A DNA stretch of 64,000 nt from Bacteroidia bacterium (GTDB lineage Bacteria > Bacteroidota > Bacteroidia > J057), in the NCBI GenBank assembly GCA_022760475.1, contig JALEFZ010000020.1, positions 124,001 to 188,000 of the forward strand, given 5' to 3'. A model generated the notes under the pieces. The model was not told where the DNA came from, did no database searches, and saw only the letters and a program-made list of their open reading frames with translations. The position numbers and the translations under genes are program-made. The stretch's first letter is position 1. The number at the start of each line of letters is the position of its first letter. Shown in pieces: positions 20,401-27,804 of the stretch.

Positions 20401-21504
20401 GGTGTAGGAAACGATGTAGCGCCCTGGAGGTTCATTGGAAAAGTCTACAATGGTATCAATGGCACTACTGGTCTGACCATTCCCAAAATCCCAGCTATAA
20501 GTCAGGTTTCCATTGAGGAAGGATCTTTTGGGGCAACTTGTGTTATAAGGTGTTGTAAAAAATGGAAGCACACCTTCACAAAGGGTATCTGGGAAGTTTA
20601 TTTCAGGCCTAGGGGTTGGAATGATAAATATTTCGGTCGCAGATGTTTGGTTTCCACAAGAATTCTCCCCCCTTAATGTTATAAAACCTGAGAGATCACC
20701 ACTCCCTACAGTACACAAGTCCAGTCCCGAAAGATCATAAGCAAAGGATTGAGAACTTGTGTCAGAAACACAATAAGTAGGACCTGGAATGGTTCCCAAA
20801 TCAAAATTCCAACAAAATCGCTCTACATTGTTGCAAATTACATTGGTTCTATTTCTGGCAATTATGGTATCCCCCTCACAGAAAAATGAACTGGTATCCC
20901 CAAGAACCAAATCGGTAACAATGTCCCTAAAAAACTCTATCGAGTCTACATAACCAGGACAGTTTTGCCCTTCCACAAAGACGTTGACTCCAAATTTTCC
21001 ATAACACCGATAAGTATGAGTTACACTAAATTGATTCAGGGTATCTACCTGCCCATCACCATAATCAAACACCAATGGAAGTAGGCTTGGGTTATTAGGT
21101 AAGATTGAAATAGTTACAACAGCCGTATCATTGGCCGGGGGTGCTATTCTACAGAATTGCAATTGAGGAGATATTATCCCCATCAGATTCGTCGATGGCA
21201 AGATCGTAATGGTTTGGCTACTGGAACAGCTCACTCCGGCCGTATCCGTAACAGTCAATGTCACAATCACATTTCCACCTGCGGGATTGGTAGGAAAAGA
21301 AAAACATGGATTTCGAAGGGTAGAATTACCACTACCAAAATTCCATGAGTAAGAAGTTACTGTATTTGCTGTGGCAAGACTGCGGAAACAGATCTCTTCA
21401 CCAGGGCAAATCGTATCTGTGCTCACCGTAAAGTCAGGCACACATTGGCCCCAGGCAAGGCCTGTCAGGAATATACCTATAGCAAAGGCTAAGATTTTCT
21501 TCAT
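14452..21504 (-). CDS. giant multi-PKD/Ig-like surface protein with type B T9SS (CHU_C) signal
   Basis: 2350 residues with a signal peptide (cleavage near 'LAWGQ'). The body is a tandem array of about 20 PKD/Ig-like domains, many with the 'W(D/N/E)FGDG' core and 'F(T/D)V.L' ending. Residues about 2218-2350 form the gliding-motility-associated C-terminal domain (CHU_C): 'HFPNALSPN', 'IYNQWGNVVWE', 'WWDGTSDNGGLIQSGVYVW', ending in 'GTVTLIR'. In this phylum the domain marks type B cargo of the type IX secretion system, delivered to the surface or medium. The PorP/SprF-like gene 44 bases upstream is the expected partner. The role is likely adhesion, matrix or gliding, by analogy with SprB. Residues 1556-2050 consist of three copies of a two-domain unit. 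Confidence 0.9.
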   Translation of the reverse strand: MKKILAFAIGIFLTGLAWGQCVPDFTVSTDTICPGEEICFRSLATANTVTSYSWNFGSGNSTLRNPCFSFPTNPAGGNVIVTLTVTDTAGVSCSSSQTITILPSTNLMGIISPQLQFCRIAPPANDTAVVTISILPNNPSLLPLVFDYGDGQVDTLNQFSVTHTYRCYGKFGVNVFVEGQNCPGYVDSIEFFRDIVTDLVLGDTSSFFCEGDTIIARNRTNVICNNVERFCWNFDLGTIPGPTYCVSDTSSQSFAYDLSGLDLCTVGSGDLSGFITLRGENSCGNQTSATEIFIIPTPRPEINFPDTLCEGVLPFFTTPYNTSCPKRSFLNGNLTYSWDFGNGQTSSAIDTIVDFSNEPPGRYIVSYTITNNCASRTVRDTIIIVQPPIADLDPDTTVTCAPNGCINFRNLTQPDTIPAIYTWTVDPPGSSRIVVDSATQNATICFDAAGKYLVTLNATNVCGTSFDTVSITVNLSPTIDFGVTIPDTCGTFTLNTLPFTITANGSNVRDTTWASSGLSPGPPPITFPPAQSHFVRLSVVNDCGTTSRAIGFFVDSLPPVSAMANDTICEDDGPLLLTAVPDSGYWIGPGVDSTNGQWFFTNPGTTGTYQLIYVLDGQFCFAYDTVDIEVIPAPTVTTRADTAYCFDPGVSVLLTATPAGGTWSALDTTVSLINDRFQADTSGVFEFVYEFQDLNTNCIGRDTMRIFVNPLPTAIIDDPRDTLLLCITAIPQDLPPTLPPVNPPGAVWSGSPNIVNNTQFLPTALDTLDLYFTVTSDSGCISIDTVTLTVISPDSVDAGPNDTLCFNLGLDTLNQNSPRGGFWRSNIPGFAFVDSVAGIFDTRDLQVATNRFYYVFAQGTSCETIDSLEIFIEDTAAVSINNLPGVFCEGADTISLTATPAGGNWTGTGIVNPGTNNGLYDPALVGIGARDTVLYLFINTGTLNQCVSRGRDTTAVDSLPTAIFEVLPDTAVCRDDILTFNNLSIYGQTYLWDFGDGNSSTQFSPNHSYSALGIYTAQLRVASANGCLDSTTQIIDVSEPPVPQFETLINGVPGDSGCARLEVCFNDLSVPNGGTYVWDFGNGQFDSTANPPCVIYEGGVSNTTYYISLTITNRCSTITYTDSVLVFPLPGAVFAPDSTNTGCSVFGADFINVSTGNPTAYTWYLDSVFVDSIFHIGATPPRQFYRYDDSVGFRVFDVFLVAENACGTDTGLQQITVFPNTIDARFNTNPTDDCAPMTVSLRDLSLAPFNSWAIFDANDSLLARPTGNNPSFTFNDPGTYTIYHYANDLCSYDTNFTTVFVRRPPTVAFDVSDTIVCRGGSLQFTDQSDSLVNGFFWEFGDGDTSSLPNPIHTYDSVGTFTVSLTAFSDTNSCSRTFTRNVTVLPLPDPGFSLSDTVLCPFQTFSATADSAGFYLWEVGNGNQITTYTTRNIIHFFDSAGTYNVKLTFSNGTCEDSLVRRVEVFPQPTSAFELLADTLCGRFSTISLNDSSTTNTTGPLAYAWYVRNGPDTLRNSMLNNPSFNLDTTGTYQVGLVSSNLFGCTDTLELPVTILPQPMADLGVSDTAGCVPFAVSFTDLSTGNSNQNWLINGNAFTGPLVNFTYNMEGIDTVILMVDTAGFCFDTTSAIIQTSENPKVFFTVSDSQFCGTANSTVSFTNLSGSLLPMTFAWNFGDGSPISTEVNPVHTYTAIGRYEVKLVVTNSFGCQDSFASFVNVYPIPQAGIDAVPLNGCVPLEVSFTQQATNGSNYTWFVLGDSARGASITSIFTIPDQSFDVVLRVDTAGFCFDFDTVTIQTASPPTAAFDAEWEEFCGTPALNQLTNNSLSTRSITSTWSISDRQSSVLPNPVFRFDSTGFYDITLLIENDFGCRDSLTREVAVYPQPVAEIGTDNDRGCVPDFAVQFTNLSTGYSNSLWDFGDGNSPVGQTNPLHLYQLPDRRFTVSLIVDTAGFCLDTAQVEILTASYPVAEFNFNPNDQCGSATVNFDAEAFSAALPLSYSWDFDGGNPGTSALLNPIVEFARADTYQVELLVANSYGCEDSISKDVRVYPQPTAIFELGKDAYCIGERVPLQDFSSDATRQTWEIYRDGNLVATFSGLDTAYYPDAEGSYGIRLISEYEDRCVDELFQNPAFDVFPNAVAGFSFRDTFPLVECNGSIVFDNLSINATSYKWLFGDGDSSVNINPFHTYLMNGPFDVSLIANNPQNCPDTAVSPVIVCGFGKIHFPNALSPNSGRLPDKEIICGDWVIDEDNIVQSLERHTNSDAYTIWYPVGRGIESIHLTIYNQWGNVVWEIDSEEDSEVICEGVLAKWWDGTSDNGGLIQSGVYVWRLHEVKFENGRSETREGTVTLIR
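15355..16839 (-). repeat. three tandem two-domain PKD superrepeats inside the giant surface protein
   Basis: Codes for residues 1556-2050. Three consecutive units of 164, 163 and 168 residues each run from a 'P.A.(L/I)G/D....GCVP' opening, through 'VDTAGFC.D', to '(F/Q)CG' and 'N.(F/Y)GC.DS', ending 'V.VYP(I/Q)'. Each unit is a pair of PKD-like domains with four conserved cysteines. The protein copies are clearly related but diverged, so this is an old duplication. Confidence 0.75.
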
Positions 21505-21548
21505 GAGTAGTGTTTTTGAAGGAAGGGGTTAGCTAGTTGATGATTGTG

Positions 21549-22697
21549 TTAAAATTGTCTACCGAATTCGTGCTTTCTCACACAGCAGTCGCTGAGCCAG
21601 CGGGGTTCGGCGATATGGAAGTTTATTGAGGCTTCTACATTTCCAGCAGCAGGAGTCCCCAGGCCATTATTAGGTATGCCATAAGAAATGGTGAAACGCG
21701 TAGGACCCAGGTTGATTCCTGTCATGAAAATCAAGGTGTTCGTAGAACCCCCATCTCTTCGAATGTCTGGCAAGCCAAAGCGCCCCCTCATCATCAAGCC
21801 AGCCCAAAATTCGTAACCCGAGGCTTCATAGGTCGTAGCAATTCCCATTTGAACATCGCTAAAAATCACATTCTGATTCTGAACTCCTCGCTGAAAATCA
21901 GCCCTGATCATGGGTGTAAATCCAAATGGAAGGCTACCACCCCGGTCGCTATAAACCGCTTCAAATGTAAATCGCATGGGAAGACGAAGGTCGTCGTTCA
22001 GGAAACTGATTTCGGGGCTGATCAGGTGATGTGCAGCCACACTAAGGCGCAAATTGCTGTTCTGACCATATTTGGAATAAACCAAACCTGCAGAAACATC
22101 CCCATAAGGCCTGAAAAGGCCATTGTCAAGTAGGCTTATGCCCGAGGGAGTAGTCAAAAGACCTTGGATGGCATCAAATTGATCCGTAAAGGTCAAGCCA
22201 CCAAAGTCCTGCTGACGGCGGTTGTAAGACCCTCCAATTCCAAATCGGATCTCTTCGTTGATTTGGTAAACTGTAGAACTTCGTTTGAACCTGATCTTTC
22301 TATTTGAAATAGGCAGGGCAACCACCAGAGACCCACCCAAAGATGTTTGTGAATAGTAGCCTTGACCCAGTTCGTTGTGAGAGGCATATCCACCCAAGGC
22401 CAGGTTGAAACAAGGCAGGTCTACATCGAAGGAAGCCATATAGGAATCAAATCTGGCTCGATTCACCACATCTGTATTGGTACCTTCCAAACCAAACCAC
22501 TGCTTTCTGTAGGTAAGTCCTGCATTCAATCCACCTTCATAACCAGCCATGGCAGGATTTAGGTAGACTTTTTGGTTGAAATATTGTGCATAAGTCTGAT
22601 CCTGAGCCAGAAGCGTGGAATGGCATTGAACCTCCAAAAGGAGGACAACAATCAGGCATTTGACAAAAATTATAGGGGAGTAAAAATGTAGTTTCAT
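21549..22697 (-). CDS. PorP/SprF family type IX secretion membrane protein
   Basis: 382 residues with a signal peptide and the PorP/SprF layout: early 'YAQYFNQKVYLNPAMAGYEGGLNAGLTYRKQW' type block (the 'NPA.aG' motif is diagnostic), followed by alternating beta-strands of an outer-membrane barrel and 'FTISYG' near the end. Known family role: PorP/SprF-like proteins are needed for secretion or surface anchoring of type B (CHU_C) T9SS cargo and are usually encoded beside it. Here it is the first gene of a pair with the giant PKD protein, 44 bases apart. Confidence 0.92.
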   Translation of the reverse strand: MKLHFYSPIIFVKCLIVVLLLEVQCHSTLLAQDQTYAQYFNQKVYLNPAMAGYEGGLNAGLTYRKQWFGLEGTNTDVVNRARFDSYMASFDVDLPCFNLALGGYASHNELGQGYYSQTSLGGSLVVALPISNRKIRFKRSSTVYQINEEIRFGIGGSYNRRQQDFGGLTFTDQFDAIQGLLTTPSGISLLDNGLFRPYGDVSAGLVYSKYGQNSNLRLSVAAHHLISPEISFLNDDLRLPMRFTFEAVYSDRGGSLPFGFTPMIRADFQRGVQNQNVIFSDVQMGIATTYEASGYEFWAGLMMRGRFGLPDIRRDGGSTNTLIFMTGINLGPTRFTISYGIPNNGLGTPAAGNVEASINFHIAEPRWLSDCCVRKHEFGRQF

Positions 22698-23068
22698 GCT
22701 TGATCTTTAGGGTTTGGGAATTTTATCTATGTTAATCTATATCTGCAAATCAGACATCTAAAGCCTTAACTTAATGGTCGTTGAAAATCAGAATTAGTCA
22801 TTAATGAATGTTCACTTCCAGGTTATCAAAGGAAAAAGAAAGGCAAAAACGGCCTAAGCCCACAAAAATAGCGGGGCTACACAAAGGAAGTTGTCATCAA
22901 ATTTTGCTACGGAAAACAGTTTTTCCCGGCTGGGGTCAGAATAATTCATTATGCTAATTTTATCTTCTCAATCTATTTTAACCGAAAGATTTTCTCGGAA
23001 CTCATTATCTATCATGATCTACACCCTTGAATGTAGAAAAGACAAAAATATCCTACCACTTATTTCAT
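22698..23068. other. intergenic region upstream of the PorP-adhesin pair
   Basis: 371 bases without a gene. It should hold the promoter of the PorP-adhesin operon. A minus-strand TATTTTTG (-7-like) lies at about 22862-22869 but lacks a -33 element at normal spacing. A 6-bp hairpin (GGAAAA/TTTTCC, 22911-22926) is the only other structure seen. Confidence 0.5.
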
Positions 23069-23536
23069 TTAACCAAGAGCTCTTTCGAGGAATATCCCAA
23101 AACTGACTGCCACATTGATGCAATCAGTAATCCCTTTTTGAGGAATATACAAAGCGTGGTCTAAACCATCAGCAAGTTCTTTGGGCAAGCCATCTCTTTC
23201 ATTCCCAAAAATCAGCAAATCTCCATCATGAAAGGAAAATTCCCTGAGAACCTGAGCTGATGGATCTACCAGGGTCGCAATTTTCCTGCCTTGCCAGTCC
23301 GCAAGCCATTGGAGATCGTCCTCTACAATTTCTATTTCGATGTGCTCAATCGCCCCCGCCGTCCAAACCCTTGCCATATGAGCCATGTTGGCTCTTTCTT
23401 TTTTGCTTTCAGGAGTCTTCAGAAGCTTAAAGCTGTCATAAACATATACCTTCTTCAAGCCGTAAAACTCCGCTGTCCGAATCATTGAAGACAAGTTCGG
23501 TCGATATTGGGGACTATGAATCAGTACATCAAGCAT
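23069..23536 (-). CDS. TrmH/SpoU-family RNA methyltransferase
   Basis: 155 residues forming a stand-alone SPOUT methyltransferase domain. The three SpoU motifs are visible: 'NLSSMIRTAEFYG' (motif 1), 'LLIFGNERDGLP' (motif 2) and 'IPQKGITDCINVAVSFGI' (motif 3), which together form the trefoil knot that binds AdoMet. Short members methylate ribose 2'-OH of tRNA or rRNA; the exact target cannot be told. It lacks the N-terminal substrate-binding domain of the larger rRNA enzymes. Its start overlaps the end of mazG by 8 bases, so it is coupled to it. Confidence 0.87.
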   Translation of the reverse strand: MLDVLIHSPQYRPNLSSMIRTAEFYGLKKVYVYDSFKLLKTPESKKERANMAHMARVWTAGAIEHIEIEIVEDDLQWLADWQGRKIATLVDPSAQVLREFSFHDGDLLIFGNERDGLPKELADGLDHALYIPQKGITDCINVAVSFGIFLERALG

Positions 23537-24314
23537 TCTTTTCCTTCATTTTGGCCTCTTGCCAATATCCTTCCATCTCATCGAGCTTCATCTCTTCCAG
23601 CTTCTTTCCCAATTCAAAGGATTTATCTTCAATGTAGTTGAACCTTCTGCGAAACTTGGCTGAAGCCTTTGCCAGGGCATCTTCTGCATTGATCTTTTTG
23701 AATCGGCAATAGTTGACCAGTGCAAAAAGCAAATCACCCATTTCTTCTTCCTGATGTTCAGGAGTTTCAGCAGCGAGTAACTCCCCTACTTCCTCTTGAA
23801 CCTTTGACCATACCTGATCTTCATTTTCCCAGTCGAATCCCAAATTCGCAGCCTTCTCCTGCATGCGCTGCGCTTTGATCAGAGAAGGAAGGCTTTCTGG
23901 CACCCCGGCAAGGGCAGACTTGCGCTCCTCGCCCTTCATCTTGCGCTCCAAAGCCTTGATGCGCTCCCAATTGGCATTGATTTCTTCCTCTGTGGCTCCA
24001 ATTAGGTCTCCATAAACGTGCGGATGCCTGCGAATCAACTTATCAATTTGCTCCTGTAAAACCCCCACAATGTCAAAACGACCTTCATCCCTGGCCATAG
24101 AAGCATAGAAAATCGTGTGCATGAGCAGGTCGCCTAGCTCATTTTTCATTTCTCCATAATCATTGTTCAAAATTGTATCCGACAACTCATAGGTTTCTTC
24201 GATGGTAAGATGCCTGATACTTTCTTTGGTTTGTTTTTTGTCCCAAGGACACTTCTCTCGGAGTTCGTCTACAATCTCTACCAGTCTTTGAAATTTTTCC
24301 TGAGCCTCAGTCAT
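23529..24314 (-). CDS. mazG: nucleoside triphosphate pyrophosphohydrolase MazG
   Basis: House-cleaning enzyme that hydrolyses (d)NTPs, including non-canonical ones, to the monophosphate. 261 residues with two MazG domains: 'LREKCPWDKKQTKESIRHLTIEETYE' type N-terminal block (the CPWD motif is typical) with 'ELGDLLMHTIFYA', and a second copy with 'EEVGELLAAE...EEMGDLLFALVN'. The E-x-x-E(12-28)E-x-x-D metal motif is present in both. First gene of a pair with the TrmH-type methyltransferase. Confidence 0.94.
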   Translation of the reverse strand: MTEAQEKFQRLVEIVDELREKCPWDKKQTKESIRHLTIEETYELSDTILNNDYGEMKNELGDLLMHTIFYASMARDEGRFDIVGVLQEQIDKLIRRHPHVYGDLIGATEEEINANWERIKALERKMKGEERKSALAGVPESLPSLIKAQRMQEKAANLGFDWENEDQVWSKVQEEVGELLAAETPEHQEEEMGDLLFALVNYCRFKKINAEDALAKASAKFRRRFNYIEDKSFELGKKLEEMKLDEMEGYWQEAKMKEKNA

Positions 24315-24395
24315 GTTGCCAAATTAAAAGTGCGGAAGTCCCCCTCTGGAAGACTTCCGCAAAACTAATTATTAAATTTTCGAATGACCAGTAAT

Positions 24396-25328
24396 TTATT
24401 GCTGAGGAATGGGCTTTACAGTTAATCCTTCCTTGCGTAACAGGGAAATCACCCCTTTTTCTCCATATAAATGAGCAGCACCGACAGCAATAAAGGTAGG
24501 CTCCACCTTGGCTTGCTCAATGATCTTCGGAATCCATCGCTCATTCCTGGCATCCAACAAGTCCGCCTGAACATTGGAAACTTCCTCATATTCTGCCATC
24601 ATGTTGAAAAGGCTGGACAGGTCTTGCTTTTTATAAAGCTCAACCATATCTCCAAAGAGCTTTTTCTGCACCTGAAATGAGTCAACCATCTCCATGAGCA
24701 TGCTAAGCTGATCATCCATCGAGATCTGGTTCAGAGCAGCAATCTGATCATCTACCTCCTCTAGACCGGATACACCCATATCTTGCTTTTTGGCCATTTT
24801 GGCAAAAGTTTCTTCGTAAGAAACCATTTTCCCGTTGATCATCTTGGGATAAGCCAATCCCATTCCCAAAACGGGCTTCATTCGTTCAGCAGCCATGGAT
24901 TCCATACCACTTACCTTCAAAGTGTCTTTCAAAAAACTTTTGAAACGGCTGTATTGATCTTCATCCAACAGATCCTTCAAAGTCTTGTCCTTCATCATGG
25001 CAGACATAGCAATCTTCATCATCAGACCCGGCTCATCAAAATCCAATTCAAGCATAAGGTGCTTAGCCTTTTGGAAACCTTCCTCAGTGCCCTTAGGGTA
25101 GAAAAAATCATTGTCGCCGATCACGTGAATCGTCCCGTAAAGGTAAGACTCTTCCTTAAGGTCTCCCCCGGAGATGGTCCAAATCAGGCTGTTGTCAGGA
25201 TTAACAACTGTCGTGGATGTATTATCTGGTTTTGTGGCAAGTTCATTCACCTTCTTGGCTGACTTACAGGCAGTCGTAGCCAAAAGCACCAATAATACTC
25301 CTCCTACAAAATATTTAATTGAGTTCAT
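24396..25328 (-). CDS. TraB/GumN family lipoprotein
   Basis: 310 residues with a lipoprotein signal peptide (lipobox 'LATTAC', C21). The TraB/GumN fold is recognised from 'YLYGTIHVIGDND', 'KHLMLELDF' and, near the C terminus, 'TFIAVGAAHLYGEKGVISLLRKEG'. The two GxxH motifs and the downstream acidic residues are those of Tiki-like metalloproteases, so a periplasmic or outer-membrane-anchored protease function is possible; most bacterial members are uncharacterised. It ends 81 bases before the mazG start on the same strand. Confidence 0.85.
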   Translation of the reverse strand: MNSIKYFVGGVLLVLLATTACKSAKKVNELATKPDNTSTTVVNPDNSLIWTISGGDLKEESYLYGTIHVIGDNDFFYPKGTEEGFQKAKHLMLELDFDEPGLMMKIAMSAMMKDKTLKDLLDEDQYSRFKSFLKDTLKVSGMESMAAERMKPVLGMGLAYPKMINGKMVSYEETFAKMAKKQDMGVSGLEEVDDQIAALNQISMDDQLSMLMEMVDSFQVQKKLFGDMVELYKKQDLSSLFNMMAEYEEVSNVQADLLDARNERWIPKIIEQAKVEPTFIAVGAAHLYGEKGVISLLRKEGLTVKPIPQQ

Positions 25329-25364
25329 ATAAATGAAATAGTTTTAGTATTCAGATCAATGTTG

Positions 25365-25991
25365 TCATACAGCTTCATTCTCTTCCAATTCCTGCAGACA
25401 AGCCTTTAATTCCCCATAATGCTTCTTGTACAATTTACTGATGTACCACCTGAAAAAAAGATGGGAAAAAACGGCATATAATAGGATACTTCCTCCAAGC
25501 AATGCCCAACTCGAAATGGCAATCTCTCCAAGTGCCTTTCCATCGTTAGAAGCAGCAAAAATATAACCTCCAACGATACCAACTGCAGCTAAAAGGGGAA
25601 CCAGCACACTTCCAATGATGGCGTAAATCTTCAGGTACCTTCCCATTGTCCACACCTGCTTTCGGAGCCCTTGAAGCAAATTACCTTCCTCCAGGGAACT
25701 TTTATTTATAGCAAAGAGTTTGATGCCATAGAAAATCAGGCTGGTCAAAGCTGAAGCCAGGATAGGCCACCAGAAGACGAAGCCAACGTATTCCTGATAG
25801 AGGTTGTAAGCCACAAATATCCAAAGTGGCAAGACCACAGCGACTATCTCCATCCAGATATTCCTTTTGATACGCGCCACTGCAGACCTGGAACGAGACT
25901 TAATGATGCCCTTGAGCATCTTCTTATCCAGTTCTCTGGTCTCAAGCAAACCAGCTTCATGTTCATCCCACAAATTTTTCAACTCTTCCAT
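25365..25991 (-). CDS. membrane protein encoded next to an ECF sigma factor (possible anti-sigma factor)
   Basis: 208 residues. A basic, soluble N-terminal part (about 1-45, 'LWDEHEAGLLETRELDKKML') is followed by four predicted membrane helices (about 50-66, 70-90, 120-145, 158-180) and a short charged tail. The gene follows the sigma factor after 4 bases, the usual position of an anti-sigma gene, and the cytosolic N-terminal segment could bind sigma. It has no zinc-binding HxxxCxxC motif, so it is not a ZAS-type anti-sigma factor. The anti-sigma role is inferred from position only. Confidence 0.55.
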   Translation of the reverse strand: MEELKNLWDEHEAGLLETRELDKKMLKGIIKSRSRSAVARIKRNIWMEIVAVVLPLWIFVAYNLYQEYVGFVFWWPILASALTSLIFYGIKLFAINKSSLEEGNLLQGLRKQVWTMGRYLKIYAIIGSVLVPLLAAVGIVGGYIFAASNDGKALGEIAISSWALLGGSILLYAVFSHLFFRWYISKLYKKHYGELKACLQELEENEAV

Positions 25992-25995
25992 ACTC

Positions 25996-26508
25996 CTATG
26001 TCAAATGTGGTGTTAATATTTGCTTTAACTTCTTTTTGATGCGATTGATCTTTACCCCGGTATTTGAAAGGCTAATCCCTACCAATTCCGCCATTTCTTC
26101 ATAGCTATAACCCTCCATATACAAAACTACCAATGCCTTCTCTACCTTACTTAATGATTCAATGGCGGTCATCAAAAGTTCTTTCCTCTCAATCTTTTCC
26201 AAATCATGGTTTTCGGAAACGGCAAAATCTGTATCCTTAGTCAATTGACTGATTTCAGGATTGCGCCTATCCTTTCGAATCCCGGTGATTGCTGTATTCA
26301 ATGCAATGCGATACATCCAGGTGCTAAACTTTGACTCTGATTTAAAGGAAGGGAAGGATCTCCAAAGTTGGAGCAGGATCTCCTGAAATAAATCTTCTTG
26401 TTCGTCTGTTCCTTTCTGGTACATCCGACAGACCTTGTGAATGATACCCAAGTGTTCATTCACAAGCCTCAAGAATTCATTTTCCAGTTGTTCCTTTTCC
26501 TTCTTCAT
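25996..26508 (-). CDS. ECF-type RNA polymerase sigma factor
   Basis: 170 residues. Region 2 is seen as 'FLRLVNEHLGIIHKVCRMY...EQEDLFQEILLQLWRSFPSF' and 'FSTWMYRIALNTAITGIRK'. Region 4 is 'IESLSKVEKALVVLYMEGYSYEEMAELVGISLSNTGVKINRIKKKLKQIL', a helix-turn-helix that reads the -33 region. No region 1.1 or 3, hence ECF class. It is divergent from tpx and is followed at once by a small membrane protein gene that may be its regulator. Confidence 0.92.
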   Translation of the reverse strand: MKKEKEQLENEFLRLVNEHLGIIHKVCRMYQKGTDEQEDLFQEILLQLWRSFPSFKSESKFSTWMYRIALNTAITGIRKDRRNPEISQLTKDTDFAVSENHDLEKIERKELLMTAIESLSKVEKALVVLYMEGYSYEEMAELVGISLSNTGVKINRIKKKLKQILTPHLT

Positions 26509-26621
26509 ATAGAAATTAACCTATATACTTGGGATAAATATATCTTATAGACACTGCAAACTAATTAGTAGTTGAAAAGAAAGTTTTCTTACACTATGTA
26601 TGCAACAATCCTATAATTGTG

Positions 26622-26629
26622 TAGTTTTG
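26622..26629 (+). promoter_or_regulatory. candidate -7 box for tpx
   Basis: TAGTTTTG matches the Bacteroidota consensus TAnnTTTG and lies 37 bases before the tpx ATG, which would give a leader of about 30 bases. The -33 element is not clear. Confidence 0.4.
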
Positions 26630-26665
26630 ACTATCAAACTTTCACCCAATAATAAAAAGTAGTCT

Positions 26666-27178
26666 ATGTCTTCTGTAAAACTAGGTGGTAGACCATATTC
26701 CATCATTGATGACATACCATTGGCAGGTATTGAAGCGCCTGATTTTACCTTTGTTAAAAGCGACCTATCAGAAAGCAGTCTGTATGATGATTATGAGGGT
26801 CAGGTTAAGGTTTTGATCGGAATTCCAAGCATTGACACTGGAGTTTGTCAAGCCGAGACAAGGAAATTCAATCAGGAAATTGAAAAGAGAGAGGGTGTAG
26901 TTGGCATCGTGCTTTCCAAAGACCTCCCTTTTGCCCACAAGCGTTTTTGTGAAGCTGAAGGAATCAATAGTGTAATCGCTGGATCTGATTATAGATACAA
27001 AGATTTCATGACCTCTTTCAATACAGAAATTCTTTCAGGACCTTTCAAAGGACTTTCTGCAAGAGCGGTATTTGTTGTGGACCAAAACAACAAGATTGCC
27101 TATTCAGAATTGGTACCAGAGATTGGAGAAGAACCTGAGTACGACAAAGTACTTGCCGCGGTAGATTCTCTTCTGTAA
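26666..27178 (+). CDS. tpx: thiol peroxidase Tpx (atypical 2-Cys peroxiredoxin)
   Basis: Reduces alkyl and lipid hydroperoxides with electrons from thioredoxin. 170 residues with the family pattern 'APDFTFVKSDLSE' and the peroxidatic cysteine C61 in 'SIDTGVCQAETRKFN'. The resolving cysteine C95 is in 'AHKRFCEAEG', and the C-terminal 'GLSARAVFVVDQNNKIAYSELVPEI' is typical. Single-gene unit with its own candidate promoter and a strong terminator. Divergent from the ECF sigma gene. Confidence 0.95.
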   Translation: MSSVKLGGRPYSIIDDIPLAGIEAPDFTFVKSDLSESSLYDDYEGQVKVLIGIPSIDTGVCQAETRKFNQEIEKREGVVGIVLSKDLPFAHKRFCEAEGINSVIAGSDYRYKDFMTSFNTEILSGPFKGLSARAVFVVDQNNKIAYSELVPEIGEEPEYDKVLAAVDSLL

Positions 27179-27189
27179 AGACAGAAAAA

Positions 27190-27228
27190 TAAAAAAAGCC
27201 CTTTCTGATTGAGAAAGGGCTTTTTTTA
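27190..27228. terminator. intrinsic terminator after tpx (bidirectional)
   Basis: 10-bp perfect stem AGCCCTTTCT / AGAAAGGGCT with loop GATTG, an A-run before it and seven T residues after it. The T-run reaches the stop codon of the convergent CYTH gene, so it can serve both. Confidence 0.92.
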
Positions 27229-27753
27229 TTTCAAATAATGCTTGACCAATTCCCTCGTCGACCAGTTCAGGCATTGATCCATACCAAAACCAAGCCCTTC
27301 CACGACCCTTTTCAAGACCTCCATGTTTTCGGCCTCAACTTCGATAAACTCAGGTATGGGACCTAGCTCGTCCTGGTAGTTGTCAATCACTACATGAGCC
27401 TCATGCAGTGCGTATTCCTTACGGAATTTTCGGGTGTGCTTGATAACTTCAAAGCCAGCGGCCATAAGAATTTCGCTCATCTTTTCGGGATCATCTACCA
27501 GGGTTTCGGTCTCTTCCATCACTTTGGCTTCCCCCATTGAGATGTGCTTTTTGTAGGTCAATACGGAATTTTCACCTTCTTTGCGGAGCCTGAGGACATC
27601 TCCCCTGTCTTTGATTTGCCGATCAGGAGTATCAAAAAACCATGCCGTCATCTCCCCGTCGAAGCTCACCACCCCACCTAACTCAAGCAGGCGTTTTTCG
27701 ACTTGATCACGATCGATCTCTAATATTTTTACTTCTATTTCCTGGAAAGCCAT
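27226..27753 (-). CDS. CYTH-domain protein (CyaB / class IV adenylate cyclase-like)
   Basis: 175 residues with the CYTH hallmark ExExK at the N terminus (E5, E7, K9 in 'EIEVKIL'). Further charged strands of the tunnel fold follow: 'FDTPDRQIKDRGDVLRLRKEG', 'LTYKK', 'EYALHEAHVVIDNYQDELGPIPEFIEVEAEN'. The domain hydrolyses or cyclises nucleoside triphosphates or triphosphate compounds with a metal ion. Sequence alone does not separate adenylate cyclase from thiamine-triphosphatase or inorganic triphosphatase activity. Confidence 0.87.
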   Translation of the reverse strand: MAFQEIEVKILEIDRDQVEKRLLELGGVVSFDGEMTAWFFDTPDRQIKDRGDVLRLRKEGENSVLTYKKHISMGEAKVMEETETLVDDPEKMSEILMAAGFEVIKHTRKFRKEYALHEAHVVIDNYQDELGPIPEFIEVEAENMEVLKRVVEGLGFGMDQCLNWSTRELVKHYLK

Positions 27754-27804
27754 GTTGTTGATTTGATTAATGCTTCAATTTAAGGCTTTCCAACTTAGCA
27801 AGCA

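Noticed and set aside
22911..22926. Hairpin GGAAAA/TTTTCC as a terminator or operator
   Set aside because: Short A/T-rich stem with no T-run after it; expected by chance in such DNA.
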